Source of the DNA: CAVQJU01 sp963754955
Lineage (GTDB): Bacteria; Acidobacteriota; Vicinamibacteria; Vicinamibacterales; CAVVIG01
DNA length: 64,000 nucleotides
Assembly: GCA_963754955.1 (NCBI GenBank)
Contig: CAVWHY010000005.1
Span: forward strand, 62,001 to 126,000
Direction: 5' to 3'
Position numbers and translations under genes: made by a program
Notes under the pieces: model-generated
What the model saw: the letters and a program-made list of their open reading frames with translations, nothing else
What the model was told of the DNA's origin: nothing
Database searches by the model: none
Part shown: positions 33,293 through 42,006 of the stretch, piece after piece
Numbering within the stretch: position 1 is the first letter of the stretch
Layout: each line of letters starts with the position of its first letter

Positions 33293-33463
33293 GGGCACTG
33301 AACCTCGTTTCGTTTCGCGTTACTATCCCAGAGTACCGACGAGAAGCTAAGAATGGCTGCAAGGCCGGCTAAAAAGTCGCTAAGAGGCCGGATCAACCCC
33401 ATATTTCCGGCGGATAATCGCCGCCTGACGCCAATCCGGCGGCCAGCAGCCGTCTCGTGCGAC

Positions 33464-34159
33464 ATGTGGACCGGGAAAAGACTCTCGATTGCCGCCATCG
33501 TCTTCATGGTCGTCGCGCCGGCGACGTTCGTCGCCTACCAGGGCCTTCAAACCCTGCGGATACTGACGGTTGTCGAGCGTGAGCGCGACCACTGGCAGCG
33601 CCCGGCTGACATCCTGCGAGCCCTTGCACTGACTGAGGGCGCCACTGTCGTCGATCTCGGGTCAGGCGCGGGATATTTCGCACTCAAGCTGTCACCCATC
33701 GTCGGCGCACGCGGTACCGTGCTCGCCGAGGACGTCCGCCGCGAGTCCCTGGCCTTTCTCTGGATTCGCCGCTTTCTCAGGGCCCGCAACGTGCGCGTGA
33801 TTCACGGCGATGCCGACGATCCCCATCTCCCGGCCGGCACCGCGGACGCCGTGCTGATCGCCAACACCTACCACGAGCTCGCCGCGCCCGGACCGATCCT
33901 CGACGCCGCGTTCAGCGCCATGAAGCCGGGCGCGCGCCTCGTTATCGTCGACCGTCGGTTGCGGACTGCCTCGGTGGACGCGACCGAAGCCGGATCCCAC
34001 GGCGTGTCGTCCGAGCGCGTGCAGAAGGAAATCCGCCTGCATGGATTCGAGCCGATCGCGCGCGAGGAACCATTCATCGATCGGACGCAAGACGACGACG
34101 TCTGGTGGATCATCGTCGCACGCAGGCCGCAGCGTGCTGACGGCGGTCTGAGGCGATAA
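33464..34159 (+). CDS. Membrane-anchored SAM-dependent methyltransferase
   Basis: The ATG at 33464 (MWTGKRLSIAAIVFMVVAPA) gives an N-terminal membrane anchor; an upstream in-frame start at 33353 would add 37 basic residues. The class I methyltransferase core is clear: motif I VVDLGSGAGYFALKL, acidic loop LAEDVRRESL, motif II HGDADDPHLPAGTADAVLIA with NTYHEL, and MKPGARLVIVD. The 231-residue protein is intact. The substrate is unknown. It is divergent from the kdp operon. Confidence 0.78.
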   Translation: MWTGKRLSIAAIVFMVVAPATFVAYQGLQTLRILTVVERERDHWQRPADILRALALTEGATVVDLGSGAGYFALKLSPIVGARGTVLAEDVRRESLAFLWIRRFLRARNVRVIHGDADDPHLPAGTADAVLIANTYHELAAPGPILDAAFSAMKPGARLVIVDRRLRTASVDATEAGSHGVSSERVQKEIRLHGFEPIAREEPFIDRTQDDDVWWIIVARRPQRADGGLRR

Positions 34160-34165
34160 TGGCGC

Positions 34166-34486
34166 GTGCACTTCGTGTACATCGTCCGCTGCGCCGACGG
34201 CACGCTGTACACGGGATACGCGCGCGATCCCGACGCGCGCGCAAAAACGCACAACAGCGGCCGGGGGGCGCGTTACACATCGGGACGCCGCCCGGTCGTG
34301 CTGGTGTACGTGGAGCCGTGCGGCTCGCGCGGCGAGGCGCTCAGCCGCGAGTACCGGCTGAAACGCCTCCGGCGTGACCTGAAAGAGGCGCTGATTGCGA
34401 AGGCGGGCGGCCGCCGCCGCAAGCCGCGGCCTAGCGATTCCCGGGCGAAGTCGTCGCCAGCCGGTACCCGACCCAGGGCTCGCTGA
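34166..34486 (+). CDS. GIY-YIG domain nuclease (YhbQ/UPF0213-like)
   Basis: A 106-residue protein from a GTG start. The catalytic module reads FVYIVRCADGTLYTGYARDP (VYIV...YTGY, the GIY-YIG pair), followed by THNSGRGARYTSGRRPVVLV with the conserved Arg and EALSREYRLKRLRR with the metal-binding Glu. The single-domain form is typical of the UPF0213/SLX1-like family. The basic C-terminal tail overlaps the convergent kdpE by about 55 bases. Confidence 0.88.
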   Translation: MHFVYIVRCADGTLYTGYARDPDARAKTHNSGRGARYTSGRRPVVLVYVEPCGSRGEALSREYRLKRLRRDLKEALIAKAGGRRRKPRPSDSRAKSSPAGTRPRAR

Positions 34487-35138
34487 TCAGATAGCGCGGG
34501 TTCGACGGATCGACTTCGAGCTTCTTCCGCAGCTGCCCGACCAGCACCCACAGGTGTTCCGGCTGATCGACGGCGTTCGGGCCCCAGACGGCCTTCAGGA
34601 TCGCACGGTGCGTCAGCACGCGGTCGGGGTTGCGCGCCAGCAGCGACAGCAGGTCGAATTCCTTCGGCGTCAACCGAATCTCCTCGTCGCCCCGCATGAC
34701 GCGATGCCGGTCGTAGTCGATCGCGAGGTCGCCGCACTGCACCCGGCCCACGTCGCCGTCCTCGGCCGAAAACACGCGGCGCAGCGCCACGCGGATGCGC
34801 GCGAGGAGCTCCTCGGGGTTGAACGGCTTGGTGACGTAGTCGTCGGCGCCGAGGTCGAGGGCCGACACCTTGTCGGCTTCCCCGCCGCGCGCCGACAGCA
34901 CGATGATCGGCACCGCCGATTCCGATCGGATGCGGCGGCAGACCTCGCTGCCCTCGATGTCCGGAAGACCGAGATCGAGCACGATCAGCTCGGGCCGGCG
35001 TTCCGCGGCGATCCGCAGCGCGTCGCGGCCGGTTCCCGCGATGTCCACCTCGTACCCGCGCGACTGCAGCAGCGGGCCGACGGCGCGCTGAATCGACACT
35101 TCGTCGTCGACGAGAAGAATACGGGCTGCTCGTGTCAT
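34431..35138 (-). CDS. kdpE: KdpE-type response regulator (OmpR family)
   Basis: A 235-residue protein from the ATG at 35138. The receiver is ILLVDDEVSIQRAVGPLL with phospho-Asp in LIVLDLGLPDIEG and Lys in YVTKPF. The winged helix (GDEEIRLTPKEFDLLSLLA; PEHLWVLVGQLRKKLEVDP; YLISEPWVGYRL) matches KdpE, including the VDQPEHLWVLVGQLRKK segment typical of that subfamily. It is coupled to the kinase gene by ATGA. It probably activates the kdp promoter at about 33300. It is intact. Confidence 0.88.
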   Translation of the reverse strand: MTRAARILLVDDEVSIQRAVGPLLQSRGYEVDIAGTGRDALRIAAERRPELIVLDLGLPDIEGSEVCRRIRSESAVPIIVLSARGGEADKVSALDLGADDYVTKPFNPEELLARIRVALRRVFSAEDGDVGRVQCGDLAIDYDRHRVMRGDEEIRLTPKEFDLLSLLARNPDRVLTHRAILKAVWGPNAVDQPEHLWVLVGQLRKKLEVDPSNPRYLISEPWVGYRLATTSPGNR

Positions 35139-36637
35139 ATGTCCTGCTCCACCGCAGCTGCCGCCCGCGTTTCGGCGGGGACGACAATGGTGAACCGCGC
35201 CCCGCCGTCGGGGCAATTCTCGACCGAAATGCTTCCGTGTTCAGCCGCGAGCAGTCCGCGGGCGATCGACAGCCCCATCCCGGTCCCGGACGCCCGGACT
35301 GTGGATTCCGACCCGCGATAGAACCGCTCGAAGATGTGCGGCAGGTCCTGCGCCGATACACCGGGCCCCGGTCGCGCACGCTCAGGGTCAGCCGATCGGC
35401 CGCCACGACGGCATCGACCTGCACCGGGCGGCCCGGCGGCGTGTAGTGCGCCGCGTTCTCGATGACGTGCGCCAGCGCGCTCGCCGTCAGGCGCGGATCG
35501 ACCCGCACGAGACGATCCGATTCGACATCGGCCGAGAAGGCGTGCCGGTCCAGCGCGTGTCCAACCTGTTCGCGGGCGGCTTCCACGATCTCCGACGGGT
35601 AGACCCAGCGGAGGTCCGCGCCGATCGACCCGGCATCGATGCGGGCCATCTCGAGGATGTTCTGGAACAGGCGATTGAGGCGTTCGACTTCCGCCACGAC
35701 CAGCGCGCTCTGCTCCCGCCGTTCCTCGTCGTTCGGCCACGATGCCTGGAGATTCGTCGCGGCCACGCGAATGGCCGTCAGCGGCGTCCGGAGATCGTGG
35801 GCGATCGACGCGAGCAGCGCGGATTTCAGCTCCTCGCTGCGCCGCGACAGCTCCGCCGCTTTCCGCTCTTCGAGAAACTGCGCGCGCTCGACCGCAATCG
35901 CCGCCACGCCGCCGAGCGCGTCGAGCGTTCCGGCTTCGACGGGCCGTCCGGCGACAGCCAGCAGGCCGACCGCTCTCGCGCCGAATCGAAGCGGCACCAG
36001 CTCGACGGCATGGCCGCCCGCATCGATCGGTCCGGTGGCCGTCGGCGACGGCCATCGGCGGCCCCAGCTGCGCGCGGTCGAGCGTCAGCATCAGCGATCC
36101 GGCCTCGGCCACGCGCCACCCGTCGCCCTGCGGCAGGCAGATCCCGACGTAGTCCAGCGCAAAGCGCCGGGCGATGAGGCTGGCGAGCGGCGCGATCGCC
36201 TCGTCGCTGTCGGTCAGCAGCAGGACGTCGCGGCTGAGATCGAACAGCCGCGCGACCTCGTCGCGCCTGGAGAGCGCTTCGTCGCGCCGGGCGCGCGCCG
36301 TTGACGACAGGTTGCTCGCGACGAGGCTGACGGCGATGAACGCGAGCAGTGCGACCCAGTTCTGCGGATCGACGATCGTCAGCGTCCCGACCGGCGGCAG
36401 GAAGAAGAAGTTGAAGGAGATCATCGAGACGACCGACGCCAGCCCCGCCACCCACAGGCGGGAGGTCGCCGCAGCCACCAGGACGATCAGGAGAAAGCTG
36501 AGCGCGACCGTCGTCGTATTGCCGACGTGCAGCCAGCGTGTGTAGGCAGTTGTCACGGCCGCGATGGCGGCCAGTGAACCGAGCGCGTGGACGACGTCGG
36601 AGGTCGCCGCGCGTCGCGAGCGGGAGGTGGTATCCAC
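35135..36637 (-). CDS. DUF4118/KdpD-type sensor histidine kinase
   Basis: Four membrane helices of the DUF4118 domain (TVALSFLLIVLVAAATSRLW, SVVSMISFNFFFLPPVGTLT, NWVALLAFIAVSLVASNLSS) are followed by a GAF-like domain, HisKA (ALLASIAHDLRTPLTAIRVA) and HATPase (VIENAAHYTPPGRP; GTGMGLSIARGLL). This is the C-terminal half of classical KdpD without the N-terminal KdpD and Usp domains, which exist as a separate gene at 27487. An insertion near 36047 and a one-base deletion near 35360 break the frame. A ydaO-type riboswitch-like leader precedes it. Confidence 0.87.
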   Translation of the reverse strand: MDTTSRSRRAATSDVVHALGSLAAIAAVTTAYTRWLHVGNTTTVALSFLLIVLVAAATSRLWVAGLASVVSMISFNFFFLPPVGTLTIVDPQNWVALLAFIAVSLVASNLSSTARARRDEALSRRDEVARLFDLSRDVLLLTDSDEAIAPLASLIARRFALDYVGICLPQGDGWRVAEAGSLMLTLDRAQLGPPMAVADGHRTDRCGRPCRRAGAASIRRESGRPAGCRRTARRSRNARRARRRGGDCGRARAVSRRAESGGAVAAQRGAEIRAARVDRPRSPDAADGHSRGRDESPGIVAERRGTAGAERAGRGGSRTPQSPVPEHPRDGPHRCRVDRRGPPLGLPVGDRGSRPRTGWTRAGPARLLGRCRIGSSRAGRSAPDGERAGARHRERGALHAAGPPGAGRCRRGGRSADPERARPGPGVSAQDLPHIFERFYRGSESTVRASGTGMGLSIARGLLAAEHGSISVENCPDGGARFTIVVPAETRAAAAVEQDI

Positions 36638-36653
36638 AAACGCTTCCGTAAAG

Positions 36654-36770
36654 CGCCGACGGGGTTAGCTGACGGGCTCGGACTCGGAAGTGTCCGCCGG
36701 CGCTCTCACGCCGATACGCCCCAATAGACCTGGGTCCCCCGCGTCCTGCGAGTGGCGCAGGACTTAGGCC
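36654..36770 (-). promoter_or_regulatory. Probable c-di-AMP riboswitch (ydaO/yuaA type)
   Basis: On the minus strand, upstream of the DUF4118 kinase, I read in order GCCTAAGTCC, a CCTGCG...CGCAGG hairpin, GCGGGGGACCCAGG, GGGGCGTATCGGC, and TCCGAGCCCGTCAGCTAACC followed by GTCGGCG. These match, in sequence and spacing, the conserved blocks of ydaO RNA (GCGGGGGACCCA; GGGGTGAATC; CCGAACCCGACAGCTAACC; GTAAGCG) as I recall them from B. subtilis. The element begins at the der stop codon and ends about 17 bases before the kinase start. Known ydaO RNAs switch off K+ uptake genes when c-di-AMP is high. A covariance-model search was not possible here. Confidence 0.82.
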
Positions 36771-38305
36771 GTTTTCGATCTTACGCCTTTCTTGATCTTC
36801 TTGCGTTTGCCGCCTTCCGGGCCCGTCTGCCCGGCCGGCCTGTCCCGCGCTCTTGACGCCTCCGGCCTTGCCTGCTCCGCCTGCGTTCGCGCCGGCCGCG
36901 CCTTGCGGGGCCCGCCGCCCTTCGCGCGCCGCCGCACCTGGATGCGGATCGGCGTCCCGACGAACCCGAATTTCTCGCGCAGCTTGTTCACGAGGAACCG
37001 CTCGTACGAGAAATGCAGCGTCGTGGCGACGTTGGTGAAGAAGACAAACGACGGCGGCGCCACGCCGATCTGCGCCGCGTAGAGGATGCGGACGTGTGTT
37101 CTGCCCGGGCTCACCGGCGGGTTCGCGGCCGTCACGGCTTCGACAAACTTGTTGAGCTCCGGCGTCGGCACGCGCATCCGGCGCGTGTGCGCGATCTTGT
37201 CGATCGTTTCGAGCACCTTCGGCGTCCGCTCGCCGGTCATCGCCGAGATGTGGAGGATGGGCGCGTAGTCGAGGAACCGCATCCCGTGCCGCGTGGCCTC
37301 GTCGAACACGGTCGAGTAGTCCGGGCCGCGATCCTTCACGAGGTCCCACTTGTTGGCCACGATCACGATGCCGCGGCCGGCACGGTCCGCTTCCCCGCCG
37401 ATGGCCGCGTCCTGATCGCTCGCGCCGGCGGCCGCGTCGATCACCAGAACCACGACGTCCGCGTCGAAGATCGCCTTCTTCGCGCCGGCCACGCTGACCA
37501 TCTCCACCGGCGCCGCCGCCCGACACCTTGCCGGGACGCCGCATGCCGGCCGTGTCGACAATCCGAAAGCGCCGCCGGTGCCAGAGCAGCGGGCTGTCGA
37601 TCGCGTCGCGCGTCGTGCCCGGCATCTCGCTGACGAGGACGCGTTCCTCGCGCAGCAAACGATTCACCAGCGACGACTTGCCGACATTCGGGCGGCCGAC
37701 GAACGCGACACCAGTCTCGGTGGAGGCTGGGGTCTGGGGACCGGGGTCCGGGGAAGCGCTCTCTGAATCGCCGGGGCCCTGTGATCCAGCCCCCAGCCCC
37801 CGGCCTCGAGCTTCTCCACGATCTCATCCAGCAGTTCGGCCACGCCGAGGCCGTGCTCGGCGGAGATCTCGAACACGGGGTCGATGCCCAGCCGGTAGAA
37901 CTCGAGTGTGCCGTTGCGCGCGCGCTTGTCGTCGAACTTGTTCACGGCCAGCAGGACAGGCCGGCCGGTCGCGCGCAGCTCGGTGGCGATTGTCTCGTCG
38001 CCGCCGACCAGGCCCTCGCGGCCATCCGCCACAAAGACCAGCAGATCCGCGCCCTCGATGGCGCGTTTCCCCTGGACGACCACGAGCTCGTGCAGCGGAT
38101 CCTGACTCGCGCCGTACAAACCTCCTGTGTCGAACAGGTTGAAGGTTGTCCGGCGCCACGTGACGCTCCGTTCGAGCGCATCGCGCGTCGTGCCGGGCAG
38201 CGGCGCGACGATCGCCTGCCGTTTGCCCGTCATGCGGTTGAACAACGTGGACTTCCCCACGTTGGGACGACCGACCAGCACGACGGAGGCGGCCTTCCTC
38301 GCCAT
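36764..38305 (-). CDS. der: GTPase Der (EngA)
   Basis: A tandem-GTPase ribosome-assembly factor for the 50S subunit. G domain 1: GRPNVGKSTLFNRMTG, PGTTRDALE, DTGGLY, NKFDDK. G domain 2: GRPNVGKSSLVNRLL, PGTTRDAID, DTAGMRRPGK, NKWDLVKDRG. A KH-like domain ends in IRIQVRRRAKG with a basic tail KRKKIKKG. The linker between the G domains is enlarged by heptamer-like repeats (near 37730-37800), where the frame shift is minus one or plus two; a single-base insertion lies near 37523. Its stop overlaps the riboswitch. Confidence 0.92.
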
Positions 38306-38320
38306 CACTTAGCCTCAGCC

Positions 38321-38349
38321 TTGACAGCGTAAGTGTCAGTATCTATAGT
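38321..38349 (+). promoter_or_regulatory. Consensus sigma-70 promoter of the HU gene
   Basis: TTGACA at 38321-38326, a 17-base spacer and TATAGT at 38344-38349, an almost perfect housekeeping promoter that stands out against the GC-rich background. The HU start codon is 29 bases further on, with CAGGAGA as ribosome site. Confidence 0.82.
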
Positions 38350-38377
38350 ATTTAGCAACACGCAGGAGACCATAAGC

Positions 38378-38647
38378 ATGATCAAGGTCGACATCGTCAA
38401 CGAAGTGTCGAAAATCGCCGACATCACCAAGGTTAAGGCCGAGGTGGCGGTCGATGCGGTGTTCGACGCGATGCGGACCTCCATGCAACGTGGCGAAAGG
38501 ATTGAACTTCGCGGATTCGGCGTGTTCCAGGTGAAGCCGCGCAAGCGCGGCATCGGCCGCAATCCCCGCACGGGCAAGGAAGTGCGCATCCCGCCGGGGC
38601 GGACGATCCGTTTCAAGCCGGGCAAAGATCTCCAGAACATCGGGTAA
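38378..38647 (+). CDS. HU/IHF-family nucleoid protein
   Basis: An 89-residue protein from the ATG at 38378 (MIKVDIVNEVSKIADITKVK). The beta-arm signature is complete: IELRGFGVFQVKPRKRGIGR, NPRTGKEVRIPPGRTIRFKP and GKDL. It bends and compacts DNA as a dimer. The strong promoter fits its abundance. It is intact and diverges from der. Confidence 0.92.
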   Translation: MIKVDIVNEVSKIADITKVKAEVAVDAVFDAMRTSMQRGERIELRGFGVFQVKPRKRGIGRNPRTGKEVRIPPGRTIRFKPGKDLQNIG

Positions 38648-38648
38648 G

Positions 38649-39600
38649 TTGGACCCTCTCCAGGAACCGATTCCGGCGCCAGACGTTCAGCTGGCACCCG
38701 CGGCCCAAGTTTCAGAGCCGCATCTGGTTACACGTACTGCTGTTCGTGCTGACGGTCGCGTCGACGACGTTCGTCGGCGCCCTTCACTATGCGGCGTTCC
38801 AGGCGGACTACCTTCCGGCTCGTGCCGCTGCCGGCCCCCTGGTGGTGTTCTTCGCGAGGGGCCTGTGGTACAGCGTCACCATCATCGGCATCCTGGGCTG
38901 CCACGAGCTGGGACACTACTTCGCCTGCCGCTATTATGACGTCGACGCGTCGCTGCCGTTCTTCATTCCGTTCCCGTTCCTCTCCATCAGCGGAACGCTG
39001 GGCGCGGTCATCCGGATCCGCGAGCCCATTCCCCGGAAGCACATGCTCTTCGACATCGGCATCGCCGGCCCGATCGCCGGCTTCCTGGTCGCGGTGCCGG
39101 CGATGTTCATCGGCGTCGCGCTGTCCCATGTCGCCCGGGTGCCGCCCGATTTCGTCGGCCAGAATCTCGGCGAGCCGCTGCTCTTCAAGCTGGCCGCGCA
39201 CCTGATCTGGGGCACCGTGCCGGACGGGTACTCGATCAACATGCACCCGATGGCCTTCGCCGCGTGGTTTGGCCTGCTGGCGACGCGTCTGGAACCTGTT
39301 CCCCGCCGGTCAGCTGGACGGCGGCCATCTCTCGTACGCCCTGCTCGGCCGCCGGTCGATTATGGGTCACGCTGGCGACGCTGGTGGCGGCGGCGGCGCT
39401 GTCGTACTACTCGATCGTGCTGGATGGGCCTGACCATCATGATGACGGTGATGCTCGTGACCTTCGGCCCGCGGCACCCGCCCGTGATCGACGAACACGC
39501 ACCGCTCGATCGCGTGCGTATCTGGCTGGCGGTGTTCGCGCTCGCGATCTTCGTGCTCTCGTTCTCCGCATCGCCGATCTCGGACATCACGGGACGATAA
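38649..39600 (+). CDS. Site-2 protease (M50 membrane metalloprotease)
   Basis: The protein has about 315 residues and six or more membrane segments. The zinc site HELGH is in IIGILGCHELGHYFACRYYD; the second motif is NLFPAGQLDGGHLSYALLG, where the Asp ligand lies. The FFIPFPFLSISGTLGAVIRI segment is typical of the acidobacterial/cyanobacterial S2P subgroup. It cleaves transmembrane substrates. Insertions near 39285, 39362 and 39424, and probably one near the N-terminus (38676), shift the frame; the start is therefore uncertain. It is two bases downstream of HU. Confidence 0.87.
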
Positions 39601-39700
39601 CAACAGGTCCGAGAGGTCCGAGGGGGTCCGAGGCGGTCCAACGAGTCCGAACGAACCACCGTTCAATGGACCTTAGGACCTCTGGGACCTCTTGGACCTA
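39601..39700. repeat. 9-10 bp tandem arrays (GTCCGAGRG and GGACCTCTK)
   Basis: Two back-to-back arrays: GTCCGAGAG, GTCCGAGGG, GTCCGAGGC, GTCCAACGA, GTCCGAACG, then GGACCTTA, GGACCTCTG, GGACCTCTT, GGACCTAAA. The second resembles the reverse complement of the first (GGTCC against GGACC). They fill the convergent space between the site-2 protease and priA. Confidence 0.8.
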
Positions 39701-41917
39701 AAGAACGCTGATCGGATCCACGTCGACGAGGACACGCCGCTGTAGTTCGGGCCGGGCGGCGATCGCGGCCTGCAGGGCTTCGCGCATCCGCTTTCGCTGG
39801 GCGCCCTTGATCAAGAGCTGCGCCCGGTACTCGCCGCGCAGCCTGCCGATCGGCGCCGGCGCGGGGCCGAGCACCTTCAGGCCGCTGCGCTCGGCGTCGC
39901 CCCGCATCCGCTGCGCAATTCCCGAGGCCTCGTCCATCGCGCCGGTAAACGTCGGCGAGCGGACGACGATGTTGATCATCGATACCAACGGCGGATACCG
40001 CATCTTGCGGCGGAAGTCCATTTCCCGCTCGAAGAACGCCGGGTAGTCCTGGCGGCACGCCAGCTGCACGCTGTAGTGATCGGGATAAAGCGTCTGGACG
40101 ATGGCTTCGCCGGGGCGCTCGCCGCGGCCCGCCCGCCCGACGACCTGCGTGAGCAGCTGAAACGTCCGCTCCGAGGCCCGAAAATCCGCCAGTCCCAGCC
40201 CGACGTCGGCCGAGACGACGCCGACGAGCGTCACGCGCGGGAAATCATGCCCCTTCGCGATCATCTGCGTGCCGACCAGCACGTCGATCTCGCCGGCCGC
40301 AAACTTCCCGAGCAGCGTCGTCAGGGAGCCCTTTCGGCGGATGGCGTCGCGATCGAGCCGGGCGACCCTCGCGCCGGGACACGCCTTCCGCACCTCGACC
40401 TCCACGCGCTCGGTGCCGAAGCCTGTCTGGTCCAGAAACGGGCCGGCGCAAAGCGTGCAGACGGCCGGCACGCGCGCGGTGTAGTTGCAGTAATGGCAGC
40501 GTGCGCGCCGCGAGACGCCCTCGCCGTGCACGACCAGCGACACGCTGCAGTTCGGACACTCCATCGTGCCCGCGCACTGGCGGCAGAAGACGGCGGTGGC
40601 AAAGCCCCGGCGGTTGAGCAGCACGAGGGCCTGCTCGCCCCGCTCGAGGCGGAGCGCGAGGGCCTGGCTGAGCGCGCGGCTCAGCACCAGGTCCGGCCCT
40701 TCTGCGGCGAACTCTTCGCGCATGTCCACGATCTTCACGGACGCCAGCGGCCGATCGAGCACACGCCGCTCCAGAACAACGCGCTCGTACCGGCCGGTGC
40801 TGGCGTTGTAGCCGCTCTCCATGGACGGCGTCGCCGACCCGAGGAGGACCAGCGCGCCCGCGCGCTGCCCGCGGACGATCGCCACGTCGCGGCCGTGATA
40901 GCGCGGGCTTTCCTCCTGCTTGTACGATCCGTCGTGCTCCTCGTCCACGATGATCAGCCCGACGCGCTCGAGCGGCGCGAAGACGGCCGACCGCGTGCCG
41001 ACGACGATGTCGATGTCGCCGCGCCGGATGCGCTGCCACTGGTCGTGGCGCTCGCCGTCGGAGAGCGCGCTGTGCTGCACGGCCACGCGCTCGCCGAACG
41101 CGCCCCTGAACTGCGCGACCATGGCCGGCGTGAGCGCGATCTCCGGCACGAGCATCAGCACGCGCCGCCCGGCGTCGCGCACGGACGCCGCCAGCCGCAG
41201 GTATACCTCGGTCTTGCCGCTGCCCGTCACGCCATGAACGAGCGCGACGTGAAACGTCTGAGAATCGGCCAGCGCCCGCAGGCGCTTGAGCGCCGCGTCC
41301 TGTTCGTGCGTCAGGCGCCGGTCCGGATCGGAGGCAGTCACCTCGATCGACGACGTGTCGAACGGATCGCGATCGACGCGCTCCTGCCGGATGCTGACGA
41401 GTCCGCCGCGGACGAGACGCGAGACGACGTCGGCGGTGATGCCTCGCTCCGCAAGCTCGGTCGTCGCAAGGCCAGAGGGGGCGCCGGCGAGCAGTTCCAT
41501 CGCGTCGAGTTGCCTCCCCTTCAGCGTGCCCGCCGCAAGGCCTTCGAGCCCCGCCACCGTCGCCGTGGCCACGCGCATCGTCTTGTGCGCGTCGGCGCGG
41601 CCGCCCCGCGCCTTGGGCGGGAGGACCGCGGTAATCGTGTCGCCCGGGCCGGCGGCGTAGTACTCGGCCGTCCAGCGCGCCAGCTCGACGACTTCGGCCG
41701 GCACGAACGCATGCTGGTCGAGAACTTGTTGAACCAGCTTCACGTCGCCGGCCGCGAGCGTCGTCTCGGGCGCATCGTCCATCACGATACCTGTGACGAT
41801 TCGTGATCCGAGGGGCACGACGACTCTCGCGCCCACCGGCGGGCGCGGCAGGTTCTCCGGGACGCGATACGTCAGGAGACCCAGCGATGGGACAGGAACG
41901 GCGACGTGGATGAGCAC
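39698..41917 (-). CDS. priA: Primosomal replication-restart helicase PriA
   Basis: An intact 739-residue protein. Signatures: N-terminal VAVPVPSLGLLTYRVPENL, Walker A GVTGSGKTEVYLRL, DEEH box VGLIIVDEEHDGSYKQEE, the zinc-binding cysteines CRQCAGTMECPNCS and CHYCNYTARVPAVCTLC, and motif VI TQVVGRAGRGERPGEAI. It reloads the replisome at collapsed forks. It ends a run of housekeeping genes on the minus strand (msbA, yicC, rpoZ, coaBC, udg). Confidence 0.97.
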   Translation of the reverse strand: MLIHVAVPVPSLGLLTYRVPENLPRPPVGARVVVPLGSRIVTGIVMDDAPETTLAAGDVKLVQQVLDQHAFVPAEVVELARWTAEYYAAGPGDTITAVLPPKARGGRADAHKTMRVATATVAGLEGLAAGTLKGRQLDAMELLAGAPSGLATTELAERGITADVVSRLVRGGLVSIRQERVDRDPFDTSSIEVTASDPDRRLTHEQDAALKRLRALADSQTFHVALVHGVTGSGKTEVYLRLAASVRDAGRRVLMLVPEIALTPAMVAQFRGAFGERVAVQHSALSDGERHDQWQRIRRGDIDIVVGTRSAVFAPLERVGLIIVDEEHDGSYKQEESPRYHGRDVAIVRGQRAGALVLLGSATPSMESGYNASTGRYERVVLERRVLDRPLASVKIVDMREEFAAEGPDLVLSRALSQALALRLERGEQALVLLNRRGFATAVFCRQCAGTMECPNCSVSLVVHGEGVSRRARCHYCNYTARVPAVCTLCAGPFLDQTGFGTERVEVEVRKACPGARVARLDRDAIRRKGSLTTLLGKFAAGEIDVLVGTQMIAKGHDFPRVTLVGVVSADVGLGLADFRASERTFQLLTQVVGRAGRGERPGEAIVQTLYPDHYSVQLACRQDYPAFFEREMDFRRKMRYPPLVSMINIVVRSPTFTGAMDEASGIAQRMRGDAERSGLKVLGPAPAPIGRLRGEYRAQLLIKGAQRKRMREALQAAIAARPELQRRVLVDVDPISVL

Positions 41918-41973
41918 AGCCTGGAACTTAGAACCGACGAATGACAGGGTGGGTCACAGCGTTCGGATGTGGT

Positions 41974-42005
41974 GCAGGCCTTCAGGCCCGCCAGGGCAAC
42001 CCACC
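41974..42005. repeat. Hairpin repeat, arm GCAGGCCT (inverse orientation)
   Basis: The near-palindrome GCAGGCCT-TC-AGGCCCGC (one mismatch) lies in the spacer between priA and the uracil-DNA glycosylase gene. It has the same arm as the copy at 14590. Confidence 0.7.
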
Positions 42006-42006
42006 C

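Noticed and set aside
33293..33352. A second ydaO riboswitch upstream of the kdp operon
   Set aside because: Only about 60 bases separate the micro-ORF from the left end of the divergent gene's leader, and none of the conserved blocks is present.
35826..37667. A long minus-strand frame joining der and the kinase
   Set aside because: It arises because different parts of two frameshifted genes share a frame; it has no continuous domain content and crosses the riboswitch.
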